A stretch of DNA of 64,000 nt from Parerythrobacter_A sp963799315 (GCA_963799315.1 CAWCWP010000002.1:620001-684000); one strand, 5' to 3'; positions 43,770 to 55,803 are shown, counted from the stretch's first letter. A program made the numbers and translations. Notes: a model not told the origin generated them from the letters alone.

Positions 43770-46163
43770 ATGCGCCATAGCGTTCGGCGCGGATTGATCG
43801 CAGGGGCTATGGCGAAAAGAGGAAGCCGGCGTAAGGCCGCCGCATCATCGCAAGGCTCCGGCGGTTCGTCGCGCCAGCGTCGGCATCGCGACCCACACAA
43901 ACAGGGCAAGTGGAAACGCGGCTGGCGGCTGTGGTTCAAACGGCTGGCCATAACAGGCACCGTGCTGGGTGTGCTGGGCGTGCTGTTCGTCGGGCTCGCC
44001 GGTGATGTTCGCCGCGCGCTCGCTGCCCGGCTATGCCGAGCTGCGCGCCACCACCACGGCACAGACCATCGTCGTGCGCGCGCGCGACGGCTCCGTGATC
44101 GTGGAGCTTGGGCCGAGCTATGGCGAATGGATCGCGCATGACGATATCCCGCCGGTGATGAAGAACGCCATGATCGCGGTGGAGGACCGCCGGTTCGACT
44201 GGCATTTCGGCGTCGATCCCATCGGGCTGGGCCGCGCATTGTGGGATGCGGGCACCGGCAATGGCCGCGTTTCCGCCACCTCCACCATCACGCAGCAGCT
44301 GGCGCGCAACCTGTTCCTCAATTCCAACCGCACGCTCGACCGCAAGATGCGCGAGGCGGTGCTGGCGATGGCGCTGGAAACCAAGTTCACCAAGGAGCAG
44401 ATCCTCGAGCTGTATCTCAACAAGGTCTATTTCGGCGGCGGGGCCTATGGCATCGACAGCGCCAGCCGCCACTTCTTCAGCCATCCGGCGACCGACCTCA
44501 GCACCGGCGAGGCCGCGATCATCGCCGGGCTGGTCAAGGCGCCCAGCCGCTATTCCCCCACCGCCGACGTGCAGGCCGCCGTCGACCGCGCGCAGGTGGT
44601 GCTGCGGCTGATGAAGGAACAGCAGATGATCCCGGCCAGCAGCTCGGTCGATCCCAGCGCGGTGCAGCTGAAGGAAGATCGCGGCCAGAATTCGGTGCGC
44701 TATTTCACCGACTGGGCGCTGCCGCAGCTCGACATATTGCTGCCCGCCGAAACCTTCGAGCCGATCGAGGTGTGGACCACGATCGATATCGGCATGCAGC
44801 GCGCGGCGGAAACCGCCGTCACCGCCAACGTGCCCGGCGGGGCGCAGGGCGCGCTGGTCAGCCTGGACCGCGACGGGGCGGTGCTGGCGCTGATCGGCGG
44901 CACCGATTACGTGAAAACCAATTACAACCGCGCCACCGACGCGATGCGCCAGCCGGGGTCGAGCTGGAAGCTGTTCGTCTATCTCGCCGCGCTGGAGGCG
45001 GGCTACACGCCCGAAAGCACGGTCAAGGATGCGCCCACGACGATCGAGGGCTGGAGCCCGCGCAATTCGGGCGGCGGCTATGCGGGCGAGATGAGCCTGC
45101 GCACCGCCTTCGCCTATTCCAAGAACACCGTCGCGGCGCAGCTGGGCTACGAGGTCGGCTTCGGCACCGTCGCCAGCATGGCGCGGCGGTTCGGCATCAT
45201 CGACCGAGATTTCCACCTTCCCGTCGATGGTGCTGGGCAGTTCCGAAATGCGGCTGATCGACATGACGCGCGCCTTTGCCGGGGTGTCGGCAGGCGGCCG
45301 TTCGGTCGAGCCTTATGGCATCCTCAAGGTGACATCGTCCGACGGGGACGTGCTGTACGAACACAGCGCGCGGCGCGAAAGCCGGCTGGTGCCCGATTAC
45401 GTCGCGGCGGGAATGACCGACCTGTTGCAGACCGCGGTGCACACCGGCACCGGCAAGGCGGCGCAGATCGGGCGACCGGTGGCGGGCAAGACCGGCACGA
45501 CATCGTCCAACAAGGACGGCTATTTCGTCGGCTTTTCCAGCGGCATGACCACCGGCGTGTGGATGGGCCGCGACGACAACAAGCGCGTCGCGGGCTTGCA
45601 GGGCGGACGCGCCCCGGCGCAGGCCTTTGCCGCCTTCATGCGCTATGCGGTGAAGGATCGCCCGGTCGAACAGTTCGATACCGATCTGAACCTGCCCGAA
45701 TGGCAGCTGGAGCCGGACGACGAGTTCTATTTCGGCGATCCGGAGGACTATTACTACATCGACGAGCAGGGCAATCTGGTCGAACCCGGCCGCCGCCCCG
45801 GTGCGCGAAGATGGCGAGGACGCGCCGGTGCCGTCCGGCGATATGCGCGAGGGCAATATCATCGACCGCCCGCGCAACCGGCTGGACCCCGGTGCGGGCG
45901 ATGACGGGCAGGCGGCGAGCGACGATTTCCTGAACCGGGCGACCGGTAGCGGGGGCGGTGGCGGCGCTGGACAGGCGCAACCGCGCCAACCCGTCCCGCG
46001 CCAGCCGGTCCAGCGACCCGCACCGGCACCGCGCCAGACGACGCCCGTGCCACCGGTGCAAGTCACTCGCGCACCGCCGCCACAGCCCGCAGCCCCCCGC
46101 GCAATAGCGCCAAAGAAAAGGGCCGCGCCTCTTGCGAGACGCGGCCCTTTTTCCGGCCTGTAG
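43770..46163 (+). CDS. Class A penicillin-binding protein (three 1-base breaks)
   Basis: The product polymerises and cross-links peptidoglycan. A basic N-terminus and membrane helix (LAITGTVLGVLGVLFVGLAG) precede the GT51 domain (AVEDRRFDWHFGVDPIGLGR, SATSTITQQLARNLFL, LNKVYFGGGAYGIDSASRHF). The transpeptidase domain has SSWK (SxxK), SKN (SxN) and AGKTGTTSSNKDGYFVGFSS (KTG). The C-terminal tail is Pro/Gln-rich. Breaks at about 44002, 45222 and 45788 each follow from one extra G or C; joined length is about 795 residues, normal for a PBP1A/1C type. Essential-type function makes real inactivation unlikely. Confidence 0.9.
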
Positions 46164-46173
46164 TCGTTGCGCC

Positions 46174-47706
46174 CTAGCGCAAGCGAACAGGGACGTAGCG
46201 CGGCTGGCCCCGGCGCCGCGCACGCGCAGCAGCACGGCCTCGCGTCCTTCGGCTTCGGCAGCGCTGATCGCTTCTTCCAGGTCGGCGATGCTCGATACCG
46301 CCTTGTAATTGGCCGAGATGATGATGTCCCGGCGGCGGATCTTGTTGGCCGCGTCTGAGCTGCGGTCCACGCCCGCCACGGCAAGCCCCTGCGTATCGGT
46401 ATCGACACCCAGCTGGCGCGCGATCTGCGGCGTCATCGGGCACGACTTGCAGGCCGAGCTTCTCCGCAATCGCGTTGTCGCTTTCCATATCCTCGGGCAG
46501 GTCGCCTTCGGAATCATCGTCGCTGAACATCTGGCTCTGTGCCAATTCCTCCGCCGATGGCCGCGTGCCGACGGTGGCCTGTACCGTGCGGCTGCGTCCG
46601 TTGCGCAGCAGTTCGATGGGGATGCGCGTGCCCGGCTTCACATTGGCGACGATGTAGGACAGCGTCTGGTCGCGGGTCACGTCCTGCCCGTTGACCTTGG
46701 TGACGATGTCGCCGGCCTCGATCCCGGCCTTGTCCGCCGCTTCGTCCGGCACGACCAGCTGCACCAACTCGCCCCGATTCTTTCGCAGGCCGAGCGAGTC
46801 GGCCAGGTCTTCGTTCACCGGCTCGATACTGATGCCGAGATAGCCGCGCGTCACCGCCTTGCCGGCGCGCAGCTGCTCGACGATCGGCGCGGCGACTTCG
46901 GCGGGAATGGCAAAGCCGATGCCCACGCTGGCGCCGGTGGGCGAGAAGATGGCGTTGTTGATGCCGATGACATTGCCCTGCATGTCGAACAGCGGACCGC
47001 CCGAATTGCCGCGGTTGATGCTGGCATCGGTCTGGATGTAGCGGTCATACGCGCCGCCGCCGGTATTGCGCAGCACGCTCGACACGATGCCGCTGGTGAC
47101 CGTGCCGCCAAGGCCGAACGGATTGCCGATGGCGATCACCCAGTCGCCGACGCGCGCCTGCGTGCTGATCGCCGAACTTCACGAACGGCAACGTGCCTGT
47201 GCGCGTGATCTTCAGCACGGCCAGATCGGACTGCGCATCGGCCCCGATCAGCTCCGCATCGTATTCGGTGCCGTCGGGCATGGTGACGGTGATTTCCTCC
47301 ACCGTGGCGCGGCCTTCGGGCGTGACGACGTGGTTGTTGGTGACCACATAGCCATCGGCGGAAATGATGAAGCCGGACCCCAGCGAGCGGCCTTCGCGCG
47401 TTTGCGGTTCGCCGTCTTGCCGCGCGATTGCGGCGGCGGAACAGCTCGGCCGAGCGGCGTTCCGGCGAACGGGTTGGCCTGCTGCTGCACCTCGACCCGC
47501 TGGCGGGTGGAGATGTTGACCACGGCGGGGGCGAGCTGTTCGGTCAGGTCGGCAAAGCTTTCGGGCGCGCCCGCGCGCGGCACGGCCCCGGCCATGCGGC
47601 TCTCGTCGTTCTGGGCGACTTGCGCACCGGCGGGGTAGCCGGTTGCAAGGGAAATGGCGGCACCGCCGACCAGCAGCGCGGAAGTCAGTCCATAAGCATA
47701 TCGCAC
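46174..47706 (-). CDS. degP: Periplasmic serine protease DegP/HtrA (several 1-base breaks)
   Basis: The start is GTG 47706 with AAGGA upstream; a signal peptide follows. The catalytic triad is His in VVTNNHVVTPEG, Asp in AQSDLAVLKITR and Ser in INRGNSGGPLFDM. Two PDZ domains follow (GYLGISIEPVNEDLADSLGL to IELLRNGRSRTV, then TPQIARQLGVDTDTQGLAVA to LLRVRGAG-QPRYVPVRLR). Joining needs at least five frame repairs, near 47440, 47415, 47177, 46438 and 46215, mostly one extra G or C each. The full protein has about 510 residues. The neighbours hflKC share its role in envelope quality control. Confidence 0.85.
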
Positions 47707-47870
47707 GGGCAAATCCTTGTTCCTTCTCGATATCGTTCCCATGCCAACGCATGAGCGCGGCATAGTGTTCACAGGTTCAGGTGCCGGTTATCGCACGGGC
47801 CGCCCTGAATAGCCGTTTAACGCAAAGCCCACGACGGGCGAACCGCCGACAGCAGCCGACCAACGGCGTA

Positions 47871-48716
47871 TCAGCGTTCGCCCCGGAACTGGCGCAGATA
47901 TTCGTTGTCGGGCGACAGGATGAAGCTGCTGTCCGCACCGTCGCCGTTCTGGCCGAAGGTGGTGTCGTAGCTCTGCATGGCGCGGTAGAAATCGTAGAAC
48001 TGCGCATCCTTGCCGAAGCTGTCGGCATAGATCCGCGCGGCTTCGGCGTCGGCCTCGGCGCGGATGATGACGCGCATCGCGGCTACCCTGCGCGCGTATC
48101 GGTCCGGGCTTCGCGTTCACGGTCGGACCGCATCCGTTCGAAGGCGGATTCCAGCGGTGCGCCGGCGGGAAGGTCGGTGCGCTTGATCTGCACGTCGATC
48201 ACCTCGGCACCGTATTGCTGCGCCTGACGGTCCAGATTGGTCGCGGATATTGGCAAGCGCGGTGCCGCGTTCCGCCGTCAGCATGGCGGCGAAGGTGCGG
48301 CGGCCCAGTTCCTGGCGCAGCACGGAGTTGAGGATCGGTTCCAGCGCGGTGCGGACCCCGTCGGTCGTTCCGGCGCGTTCCACCATCCGCACCGGATCGA
48401 TGATGCGGAACCGGGCATAGGCATTGACCAGCAGGCGCTGCTGGTCGCTCGACAGCACTTCCTCGTCTCGCATTTCGAGATCCAGCACGCGGCGTTCGAC
48501 GCGGCGGGCGGTTTCGATCAGCGGCACCTTGAGATACAGGCCGGCATTGGTCACGCCGTCGGGCGTGTTGACCGTGCGCACCGGTTCACCGGCGCGGATC
48601 ACCACGACCTGCTCTTCCTCGTTCACGACATAGGCGCTCATCATCAGCAGGATCAGCGCGATCAACGCAAAGATGATGCCGCCGCGATAGGTGTCCCAGA
48701 TATTCTGCGCGTTCAT
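47871..48716 (-). CDS. hflC: HflC, SPFH-domain FtsH regulator (two breaks)
   Basis: ATG 48716 overlaps the hflK stop by one base. A single membrane helix (GGIIFALIALILLMMSAYVV) is followed by the SPFH domain (NEEEQVVVIRAGEPVRTVNT, GLYLKVPLIETARRVERRVL, DEEVLSSDQQRLLVNAYARF). After a break near 48240 the frame continues NLDRQAQQYGAEVIDVQIKR and FERMRSDREREARTDTR; after another near 48085 it ends AAMRVIIRAEADAEAARIYA to the stop at 47871. HflKC caps the FtsH protease in the inner membrane. Confidence 0.9.
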
Positions 48717-49890
48717 TATTGCGCTCCTGAATTGGCGGCGGGTGCGGCAGGTGCCACGGGCGCGGGCGCGGTCACCGTCGGCGCGGTCTGGCGGCTGCGG
48801 CGCTGCACTTCGGGCAGCGGCAGGTACGGCGTCACGCCCTGCGCTTCGATCACGGTCTTGTCGGTCCGGCTCAGCACGCGCTCCATCGTCTCGTAATACA
48901 GCCGCTGTCGGGTGACTTCGGGGCAAGGCGATACTGTTCGTACACCTTGTCGAACGCCTGCGCGTCACCTTCGGCGCGGGCCAGCGTCTGCTGCGCGTAG
49001 CCGCGCGCCTGGTTGCGGGCGGCATCGGCGTTCTGTTCGGCCACCGACACGTCGCGGAAGGCATCGAGCACATCGCCGGGCGGGTCGGCCTTGGCAATCT
49101 CGACACCCAGCACCTGGATACCCGCGCCGTAATCGTCCAGCGTGGCCTGCATCCGTTCGCGCACGGCCAGCTCGATCTCGGCACGGCCCTGAGCCGGAGA
49201 ACGTCTCGTCCAGCGTTTTCTCCGCAACCGAGGCGCGCATCGCGGCTTCGGCGACTTCGGACACGGTCTCGATCGGGTCGGCGAGGCTGAACTTGTAGCC
49301 TGCCAGCTCCTTGATGTTCCAGCGCACGATATAGCTCAGATCGACCAGGTTCTGGTCGCCCGACAGGATCAGCTTGTCGCCATCGCCATCGCGCGGGATG
49401 CGCAAGTCGCGCACGCCCTGCACGTCCTCTACATCGACGCTTTCGATGGGCCACGGCAGCGACAGGTTGAAACCGGGGTTCAGGTTGCGGGTGTAATTGC
49501 CCAGCGTCTTGACCACGGCCTGCTGCTTCGGGCCGATGACGTGGATCATGGACTGAGCAACGCCAGCATCAGCACGCCGATGATGATGACCGGCAGCCAG
49601 CTTTTGCCGCCGGGCCGCGTCGGCATGGTGAAGCCACCGCCGCCGCCGGAACCGCCACGACGCGGCCCTTCCGGCCCGCGATTCTTGAAGATATCCTCGA
49701 TATTGGGCGCGCGCCGTCCACCGGGGCCGGAGCCATTGCCGCCGCCAGTGGGCAGCCACGGATTCTTCGGTCCGCCGGATTTTCCTCCGGAGGGTTTTTC
49801 ACCGCCACCTTCGCCGGAACCACCGCCCCACGGATTCTTGCCGGCCATTGCGAGACCGAGCTTCGCTTGAAACGCGCCTAATATGTTCAT
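48716..49890 (-). CDS. hflK: HflK, SPFH-domain FtsH regulator (three breaks)
   Basis: The N-terminus has the HflK signature KNPWGGGSGEGGGEKPSGGK and a long Gly/Pro-rich stretch, then a helix (WLPVIIIGVLMLALLS). The SPFH domain continues in other frames: IHVIGPKQQAVVKTLGNYTR, LPWPIESVDVEDVQGVRDLR, AEIELAVRERMQATLDDYGA, and lastly EVTRQRLYYETMERVLSRTD. Breaks are near 49555, 49195 and 48918. ATG 49890 is used; the ATG at MAGKNPWGG (about 49848) is the more typical family start. It is first of hflK-hflC, with degP following. Confidence 0.9.
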
Positions 49891-49966
49891 GCCATTCTTT
49901 ATAGGGGCGGGGCCGACGGAAAAACAGGGGTTGCGGATGCGAATTTGCTGCTAGGACGCGTGGCCT

Positions 49967-50979
49967 ATGGATACTGCCGCGCTCAAGGCCCGCCTGCCTG
50001 CCCCGATTGCAGGGCGGGTGCAGTCGATCAAGGCTGCCGATGGCATCGTGACTCTGGTGCTGGACGCGGGCGGTCTCGATGCGAAAACGCGCGGCGCTTA
50101 CGAGACGGCAGCGCGCGACACGCTGGCGGACGTGGACGGCGTGGCCACGGTGCGCGTGGCGATGGTGGCGGAGCGCGATGCCGCCCGTGCAGCTCCCGCC
50201 GAACCCCTCCCGACCACCAAGCCGCTCATCATCGCCATCGGATCGGGCAAGGGCGGTGTCGGCAAATCGACGCTGACCGCCAATCTGGCCGTCGCGCTGC
50301 ACGGCATGGGCCGCAAGGTCGGGCTGGTCGACGCCGATGTCTACGGTCCATCGCAGCCGACCTGTTCGGCGTTGTCGATGCCAAGCCCGAAAGCGCCAGC
50401 GCCCCTGACGGCGGCGACCGACTGGTGCCGGTGATGACGCCGCTGGGCATCCCGATGCTGTCGATGGGCTTTCTGGTGAAGCCGGGGCAGGCGCTGGCGT
50501 GGCGCGGGCCGATGGCGGGCAATGCGTTTGCCCAGCTGGTCGACGCCGATTGGGGCGATACCGAGTTGCTGCTGCTCGACTTGCCGCCGGGCACGGGCGA
50601 TGTGCAGCTTTCCATGCTGCAAAAGCACAAGCCGGCGGGCGCGGTGATCGTGTCCACACCGCAGGACCTGGCGCTGATCGACGCGCACCGTGCCGCGAGC
50701 CTGTTCGACACCGGCAAGGTGCCGGTCATCGGCCTGGTCGAGAACATGGCGGGCTATGCCTGCCCGCATTGCGGCGAGGTCAGCGATCCGTTCGGGCGCG
50801 GCGGAGTGGAGGCGGCGGCGAAAGAGGAAGGCATCGCGTTTCTCGGCCGTATTCCGCTGGACATCGCCATCCGCACCGCCAGCGATGCCGGCACGCCGCC
50901 CGCCGCCGGGGATGGCGCGGAGGGGGCAGCATTCCGCGATATCGCCCACGCGCTGGCCGACTGGCTGGACGCGCGCTGA
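49967..50979 (+). CDS. mrp: Mrp/ApbC-family Fe-S cluster carrier (1-base break)
   Basis: An N-terminal MIP18-like region (LPAPIAGRVQSIKAADGIVT) precedes the P-loop GSGKGGVGKSTLTANLAVAL and DADVYGPSQP. The frame breaks near 50354, where one missing G restores SQPDLFGVV. The second frame has MLSMGFLVKPGQALAWRGPM, LLLDLPPGTGDVQL, the cluster-binding CPHCGE and the C-terminal HALADWL. The restored protein is about 338 residues. Mrp carries Fe-S clusters to apoproteins. A molybdopterin oxidoreductase gene starts three bases after its stop. Confidence 0.9.
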
Positions 50980-50981
50980 CA

Positions 50982-53322
50982 ATGGCGCGTTTTGCCATGC
51001 CGGATTTGCCGGTGTCCCGACGCGGCTTGCTGGTCGGGGCGGCAGTCGGTGGCGGCATGGTGGTGGCATGGGGCCTGCGCCCGCGCAGCTTTCCCGACCC
51101 GCTGCCCGAAATTGAGGGCGAATACAGCTTCGACGGCTGGCTGCGCATTGCGGGCGACGGGGTGGTGACGGTGGCCGTGCCGCAGCTGGAGATGGGGCAG
51201 GGCGTCACGACCATACTGCCGCAGATCGTCGCGGTCGAACTGGGCGCGGACTGGCGGCAGGTGGCGGTCGAGCCGGTGCCGGTCAGCGGCGCCTACGCCA
51301 ATGTACCGCTGGCCGCGGCATGGGCGCCGATGTGGCTGCCGATGGCGGGGCGAGGCGGTCTGCCATCGCCGGTGCTGTCCGGTGACAGCCTTGTGGCGAC
51401 TCGCTTTGCACAGTCGCGCCGCTTCGCCGCGACGGCGGATGGCACCACGCTGGCGGCATACGAGATGCCCGCGCGCATTGCCGCCGCCTCGGCCCGCTCG
51501 GTGCTGGCGATGGAAGCGGCGGATCGCTGGGACGTGCCGTTCGAGGAATGCAGTGTCGAGGGCGGGCTGGTGCGTCATGGGGACAAGCGCACGCCCTTTG
51601 CCGAACTGGTGGAGGATGCCGCCACCCGCACGCCGCCCGATCCGCCCGCGCTCCGTTCCGAACCCGCAGCCGAAATACCGCTGCCCGGACAAGGCGACGC
51701 GCCAACCGCGTTCCCGCGCCTCGACTTGCCCAGCAAGGTCGATGGCAGCCATCTGTTCGCGGGCGATATCCGCCTGCCCGACATGGTCTATGCCGCGATC
51801 AAGCACGGCCCCGTCGGCGATGCCGAACTGGTATCCTTCGACCGCGATGCGGCCGTGCGCCCCGAACTGGTGCAGGTGGTGCGCGGCCATGACTGGCTGG
51901 TGGCGGTCGCGACGGACGGATGGAGCGCGGAGCGGGCCGTGGAAGCGATGAAGCCGCGCTTCAGGGTGCGCGGCGCGGTCGACGATGCGGCGATGCAGGT
52001 GGAGCTGGACGGGGCGTTGCGCGCGCGGTCCTCGCACCGCGTGGCGACGCGGGGCGAGGGCGATGCGCGGATGGGCATACCAAGCATCGCCATCCGCTAC
52101 GACATCGCGCCCGCGCTGCACGGCACCATCGAAACCACCACGGCGACCGCGCGGTTCGGCGACGGGCGGCTGGAACTGTGGCTGGCCAGCCAGGCCCCCG
52201 AGCAAGCGCGCATCGCGGCGGCGCGGGCCATCGGCATCGCAGTGGAGGATGTGGTGCTGTATCCCACACCCGCAGGCGGCAGTTTCGACCGGCGGCTGGA
52301 GCAAGATCATGCTATCGAGATCGCCCTGGTTGCGCGCGAAGTGGCGGAGAAAAGCGAGACGCCGCGCGCGGTGCAGCTGCGCTGGTCGCGCTGGCAGGAA
52401 CATCTCGCCGCGCCACCCCGCGCACCCGGCGGCGGCAATGCTCAGCGCGCGTGTGCCGCAGGGTGGCGCGGGCCGGATCGACACGCTGCACGCCCGCATC
52501 GCCACCCCCGCGACCACCCGCGAATTCGGCGCGCGCCTGTTCGACAACGCCACCCGCGAAGCCGCGCTCGATGCGGCCAAGGGGGCTGCCGACCCGCTGG
52601 CGGTGGCAGGCGCGATGCCGCATTACAACATTCCCAACGCCGCCATCGATCATGTGCCCGTATCGCTTGGCCTGCCGGTCGGGCGGATGCGCGGCAACGG
52701 CCACGCCGTCACGGCCTTTTGCGTGGAAAGCTTTATCGACGAGATCGCCGCGACCTATGCGCGCGAGCCGTTGTCCTATCGCATTGCCATGCTAGGCGGC
52801 GATCCGCGCATGGTCGTGTGCCTGCAACGTGCGGCGCAACTGGCGCAGTGGGACGGCGGCGCAAGCGGCAGCGGGCAGGGGTTGGCCTGCCACCGTATCG
52901 GATCTGGCGATAACGGCGGACGCATCGCCTGCATCGCCACCGCCCAGCGCGATGCGACGGGGACGGGCGGCGCCGGCGGCATTCGCGTGACGAAACTGAC
53001 GGCGGCAGTCGATATCGGGCGCATCGTCAATCTCGACATTGCGCGCCAGCAAGTCGAGGGCGGCCTGCTGTTCGGCATGGGTCTGGCCGTCGGTTGCGCG
53101 ACCGGATATGCCAGCGGCCTGCCGACTGCGCAGAGGCTGGCGCATCTCGACATGCCGACGCTTGCCAACGCGCCGCAAGTCGATGTCGATTTCATCATCA
53201 GCGAGGAAGCCGCCTTCGATCCGGGCGAGCTGGGCGTCGCCGTTGTTGCGCCCGCCATTGCCAACGCGCTGCATTCCGCCACCGGCCTGCGCTTTCGCAG
53301 CCTGCCGCTTTCCGCCGCTTAA
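50982..53322 (+). CDS. Xanthine-dehydrogenase-family molybdopterin subunit, IorB-like (1-base break)
   Basis: The protein has a twin-arginine signal (PVSRRGLLVGAAVGGGMVVA), so it folds in the cytoplasm and is exported. MCD domains follow: VPQLEMGQGVTTILPQIVAV, FPRLDLPSKVDGSHLFAGDI and LASQAPEQARIAAARAIGIA are typical of isoquinoline 1-oxidoreductase beta subunits. The frame breaks near 52425; the second frame continues AAAMLSARVPQGGAGRID and ends with IGRIVNLDIARQQVEGGLLF and AIANALHSATGLRFRSLPLS. The full length is about 779 residues. The usual 2Fe-2S small subunit gene is not beside it. The substrate is unknown. Confidence 0.85.
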
Positions 53323-53334
53323 TTAGAGAACCGC

Positions 53335-54357
53335 ATGACCTGGACCCCGCAACGCTTGCCCGCCGACCATCCGCCCGTGAAAAGCGGGCGCGTCGGCGTG
53401 CTGCTGTCCAATCTGGGCACGCCCGATGCGCCGGACGCAAAATCGGTGAAGCGGTATCTGGGCCAGTTCCTGTCCGACCGCCGCGTGGTGGAGATACCGC
53501 CGATCGCGTGGCAGCCGATCCTGCGCGGCATCATCCTGAACACGCGACCCAAAAAATCCGCCGCCGCCTATGCAAAGGTGTGGAGCGAGGAAGGCTCGCC
53601 ATTGGCCGCCATTACCGCGCAGCAGGCGGCGGCGTTGCAGGGCCGGCTGGGCGACGCGGCCGATGTTCGCTGGGCCATGCGGTACGGCGCGCCCGCCATC
53701 GGCGAGACGGTGCAGGCAATGCGCGACGACGGGTGCGACCGCATCCTGTTCGCGCCGCTGTATCCGCAATATTCCGGCGCAACGACGGCAACGGCGGTGG
53801 ACGCGCTGGGCGCGCAGCTGGCGGCGATGCGCTGGCAACCGGCGGTGCGCACCCTGCCGCCCTATCACGACGATCCGCTGTATATCGCGGCGCTGGCCAG
53901 CGATATCGCCCGCCAGCTCGACGCCGCCGATGTGCAGCCCGAAGTGCTGTTATTGAGCTTCCACGGCATGCCGCAGCGCACGCTGGAATTGGGCGACCCC
54001 TATCACTGCCACTGCCGCAAGACCGCGCGGCTGGTGGAGGCGGCGCTGGACCGCCCCGGCCTGCGCGTCGCGACCGCGTTCCAGTCCCGTTTCGGCCCCG
54101 CCAAATGGCTCGAACCTGCGACCGATACCACCATCGAGGCCGAAGCGGCAAAAGGCACGAAGCGGCTGGCGGTCGCGATGCCGGGGTTCAGCGCCGACTG
54201 CTTAGAGACGCTGGAAGAAATCGCAATGGAGGGGCGCGACACGTTCCTGGAGGCGGGGGGCGAGCATTTCCACACGCTGTCCTGCCTCAATGCCTCCGAC
54301 GCCGGGATGACGATGCTGGAAGCGATGGTGCGCCGCGAACTGTCCGGCTGGATTTAG
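53335..54357 (+). CDS. hemH: Ferrochelatase
   Basis: The product has 340 residues. Conserved ferrochelatase sequence includes VGVLLSNLGTPDAPDAKSVK, MRYGAPAIGETVQAMRDDGC, FAPLYPQYSGATTATAVDAL, LLSFHGMPQRTLELGDPYHC (the metal-binding His and its neighbours) and FQSRFGPAKWLEPATDTTIE. It inserts iron into protoporphyrin IX, the last step of heme synthesis. The P450 gene directly downstream needs heme, though co-regulation is not shown. Cys residues in YHCHCRKTARLV are normal for members without a C-terminal cluster. Confidence 0.95.
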   Translation: MTWTPQRLPADHPPVKSGRVGVLLSNLGTPDAPDAKSVKRYLGQFLSDRRVVEIPPIAWQPILRGIILNTRPKKSAAAYAKVWSEEGSPLAAITAQQAAALQGRLGDAADVRWAMRYGAPAIGETVQAMRDDGCDRILFAPLYPQYSGATTATAVDALGAQLAAMRWQPAVRTLPPYHDDPLYIAALASDIARQLDAADVQPEVLLLSFHGMPQRTLELGDPYHCHCRKTARLVEAALDRPGLRVATAFQSRFGPAKWLEPATDTTIEAEAAKGTKRLAVAMPGFSADCLETLEEIAMEGRDTFLEAGGEHFHTLSCLNASDAGMTMLEAMVRRELSGWI

Positions 54358-54405
54358 CGGCACCGGTTGCCTACACCGGTGTCAGTAAGAACAAGGAATT
54401 AGCCG

Positions 54406-55803
54406 ATGGCCACGCTCGCCAAACCCGCGCCAGCACCCGAACCCCAACCTCGATCCGAGCCCAAGCACTGGTCGAAAGGCAATCCGACCGCTGCCGATCT
54501 GGCGCATATTCCTGGCGAAACCGGCGCCCCGCTGGTCGGCAACACGCTGAAACTGCTGGCCGATCCGCATGGCTTCGCGCGGCGCATGGTCGAGACGTAT
54601 GGACCGGTGTACAAGAACCACGCGCTGGGCGGGCTGAATGTCGCGCTGATAGGGGCCGATGCGAACGAGCTGGTGCTGTTCAATAAGGACAAGATATTTT
54701 CCAACAAGCAGGGCTGGGGGCCGGTGCTGGACAAGCTGTTCCCGCGCGGCCTGATGCTGCTGGATTTCGACCATCACCGCATCGACCGGCGTGCGCTGTC
54801 CATCGCCTTCAAGCCGGGGCCGATGCGGCATTATGCCGACAGCCTCAATCGCGGCATCGCCACCAGCGTGAAGGACTGGGCGGGGCCGCGCACCTTCTAC
54901 CCGGCGATCAAGACGCTGACGCTGGAACTGGCGGCGGAAAGCTTCATAGGCGTGCCGTGGGGACCTGAAGCGGACCGGATCAACCAGGCCTTTGTCGATA
55001 TGGTGCAGGCCTCCGTCGCGCCGGTGCGCCACGCGCTGCCGTTCACGCAGATGCGGCGCGGCGTGAAGGGCCGCGAGTTCCTGGTCGAATACTTCTCCGC
55101 CGAAGTGGCCAAGCGCCGCGCCGAAGGGGGCGGGCAGGACATGTTCAGCCAGTTCGCCACTGCCGAGCGCGAAGATGGCACACAGCTACCTGTCGGCGAG
55201 GTGGTCGATCACATGAACTTCCTGATGATGGCCGCGCACGACACCATCACCAGCAGCGCGACATCGCTGGTCTGGCTGCTGGCGAAGAACCCCGAATGGC
55301 AGGCAAAGCTGCGCGACGAAGTGCGGATGCTGGACGACGGTGAAGGCAATATCGCGTATGACGATTTGCCGAAAATGGAATTGACCGAAATGGCTTTCCG
55401 CGAAGCCTTGCGACTTATGCCGCCGGTGCCGTCCATGCCGCGTCGTGCGCTGCGTGATTTCGAGCATGGCGGATACCGTATTCCGGCGGGAACGCCAGTC
55501 GGCATAAATGTCCATTACGTCCATCACGATGTCGCACACTGGCCCGATCCCGACCGGTTCGACCCGATGCGTTTCACACCGGAAGCGGTCAAGGCGCGCC
55601 ACAAATATGCCTGGGTGCCGTTCGGCGGCGGGGCGCATATGTGCCTCGGCCTGCATTTCGCTTACATGCAGATCAAGATCCTGATGGCGCAGCTGTTGTC
55701 GCGCTATGAAATCGAGATTGCCGAGGGTTACGAACCGGAGTGGAAACCGTGGCCCATCCCGCAGCCCAAAGACGGGTTGCCGGTGACGTTCCGCCCCCTG
55801 TGA
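54406..55803 (+). CDS. Cytochrome P450
   Basis: The product has 465 residues, soluble, with no membrane anchor. P450 motifs are the I-helix MMAAHDTITSS, the K-helix FREALRLMPPVP (ExxR), and the heme loop WVPFGGGAHMCLGLHFAYMQ with the Cys ligand. GDPxTAADLAHIPGETGAPL-type opening (AADLAHIPGETGAPLVGNTL) resembles CYP120/CYP26-like and CYP51-clan bacterial members. It oxidises a hydrophobic compound, perhaps a carotenoid, sterol or fatty acid; the substrate is not visible. No ferredoxin or reductase gene is adjacent. Confidence 0.9.
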   Translation: MATLAKPAPAPEPQPRSEPKHWSKGNPTAADLAHIPGETGAPLVGNTLKLLADPHGFARRMVETYGPVYKNHALGGLNVALIGADANELVLFNKDKIFSNKQGWGPVLDKLFPRGLMLLDFDHHRIDRRALSIAFKPGPMRHYADSLNRGIATSVKDWAGPRTFYPAIKTLTLELAAESFIGVPWGPEADRINQAFVDMVQASVAPVRHALPFTQMRRGVKGREFLVEYFSAEVAKRRAEGGGQDMFSQFATAEREDGTQLPVGEVVDHMNFLMMAAHDTITSSATSLVWLLAKNPEWQAKLRDEVRMLDDGEGNIAYDDLPKMELTEMAFREALRLMPPVPSMPRRALRDFEHGGYRIPAGTPVGINVHYVHHDVAHWPDPDRFDPMRFTPEAVKARHKYAWVPFGGGAHMCLGLHFAYMQIKILMAQLLSRYEIEIAEGYEPEWKPWPIPQPKDGLPVTFRPL

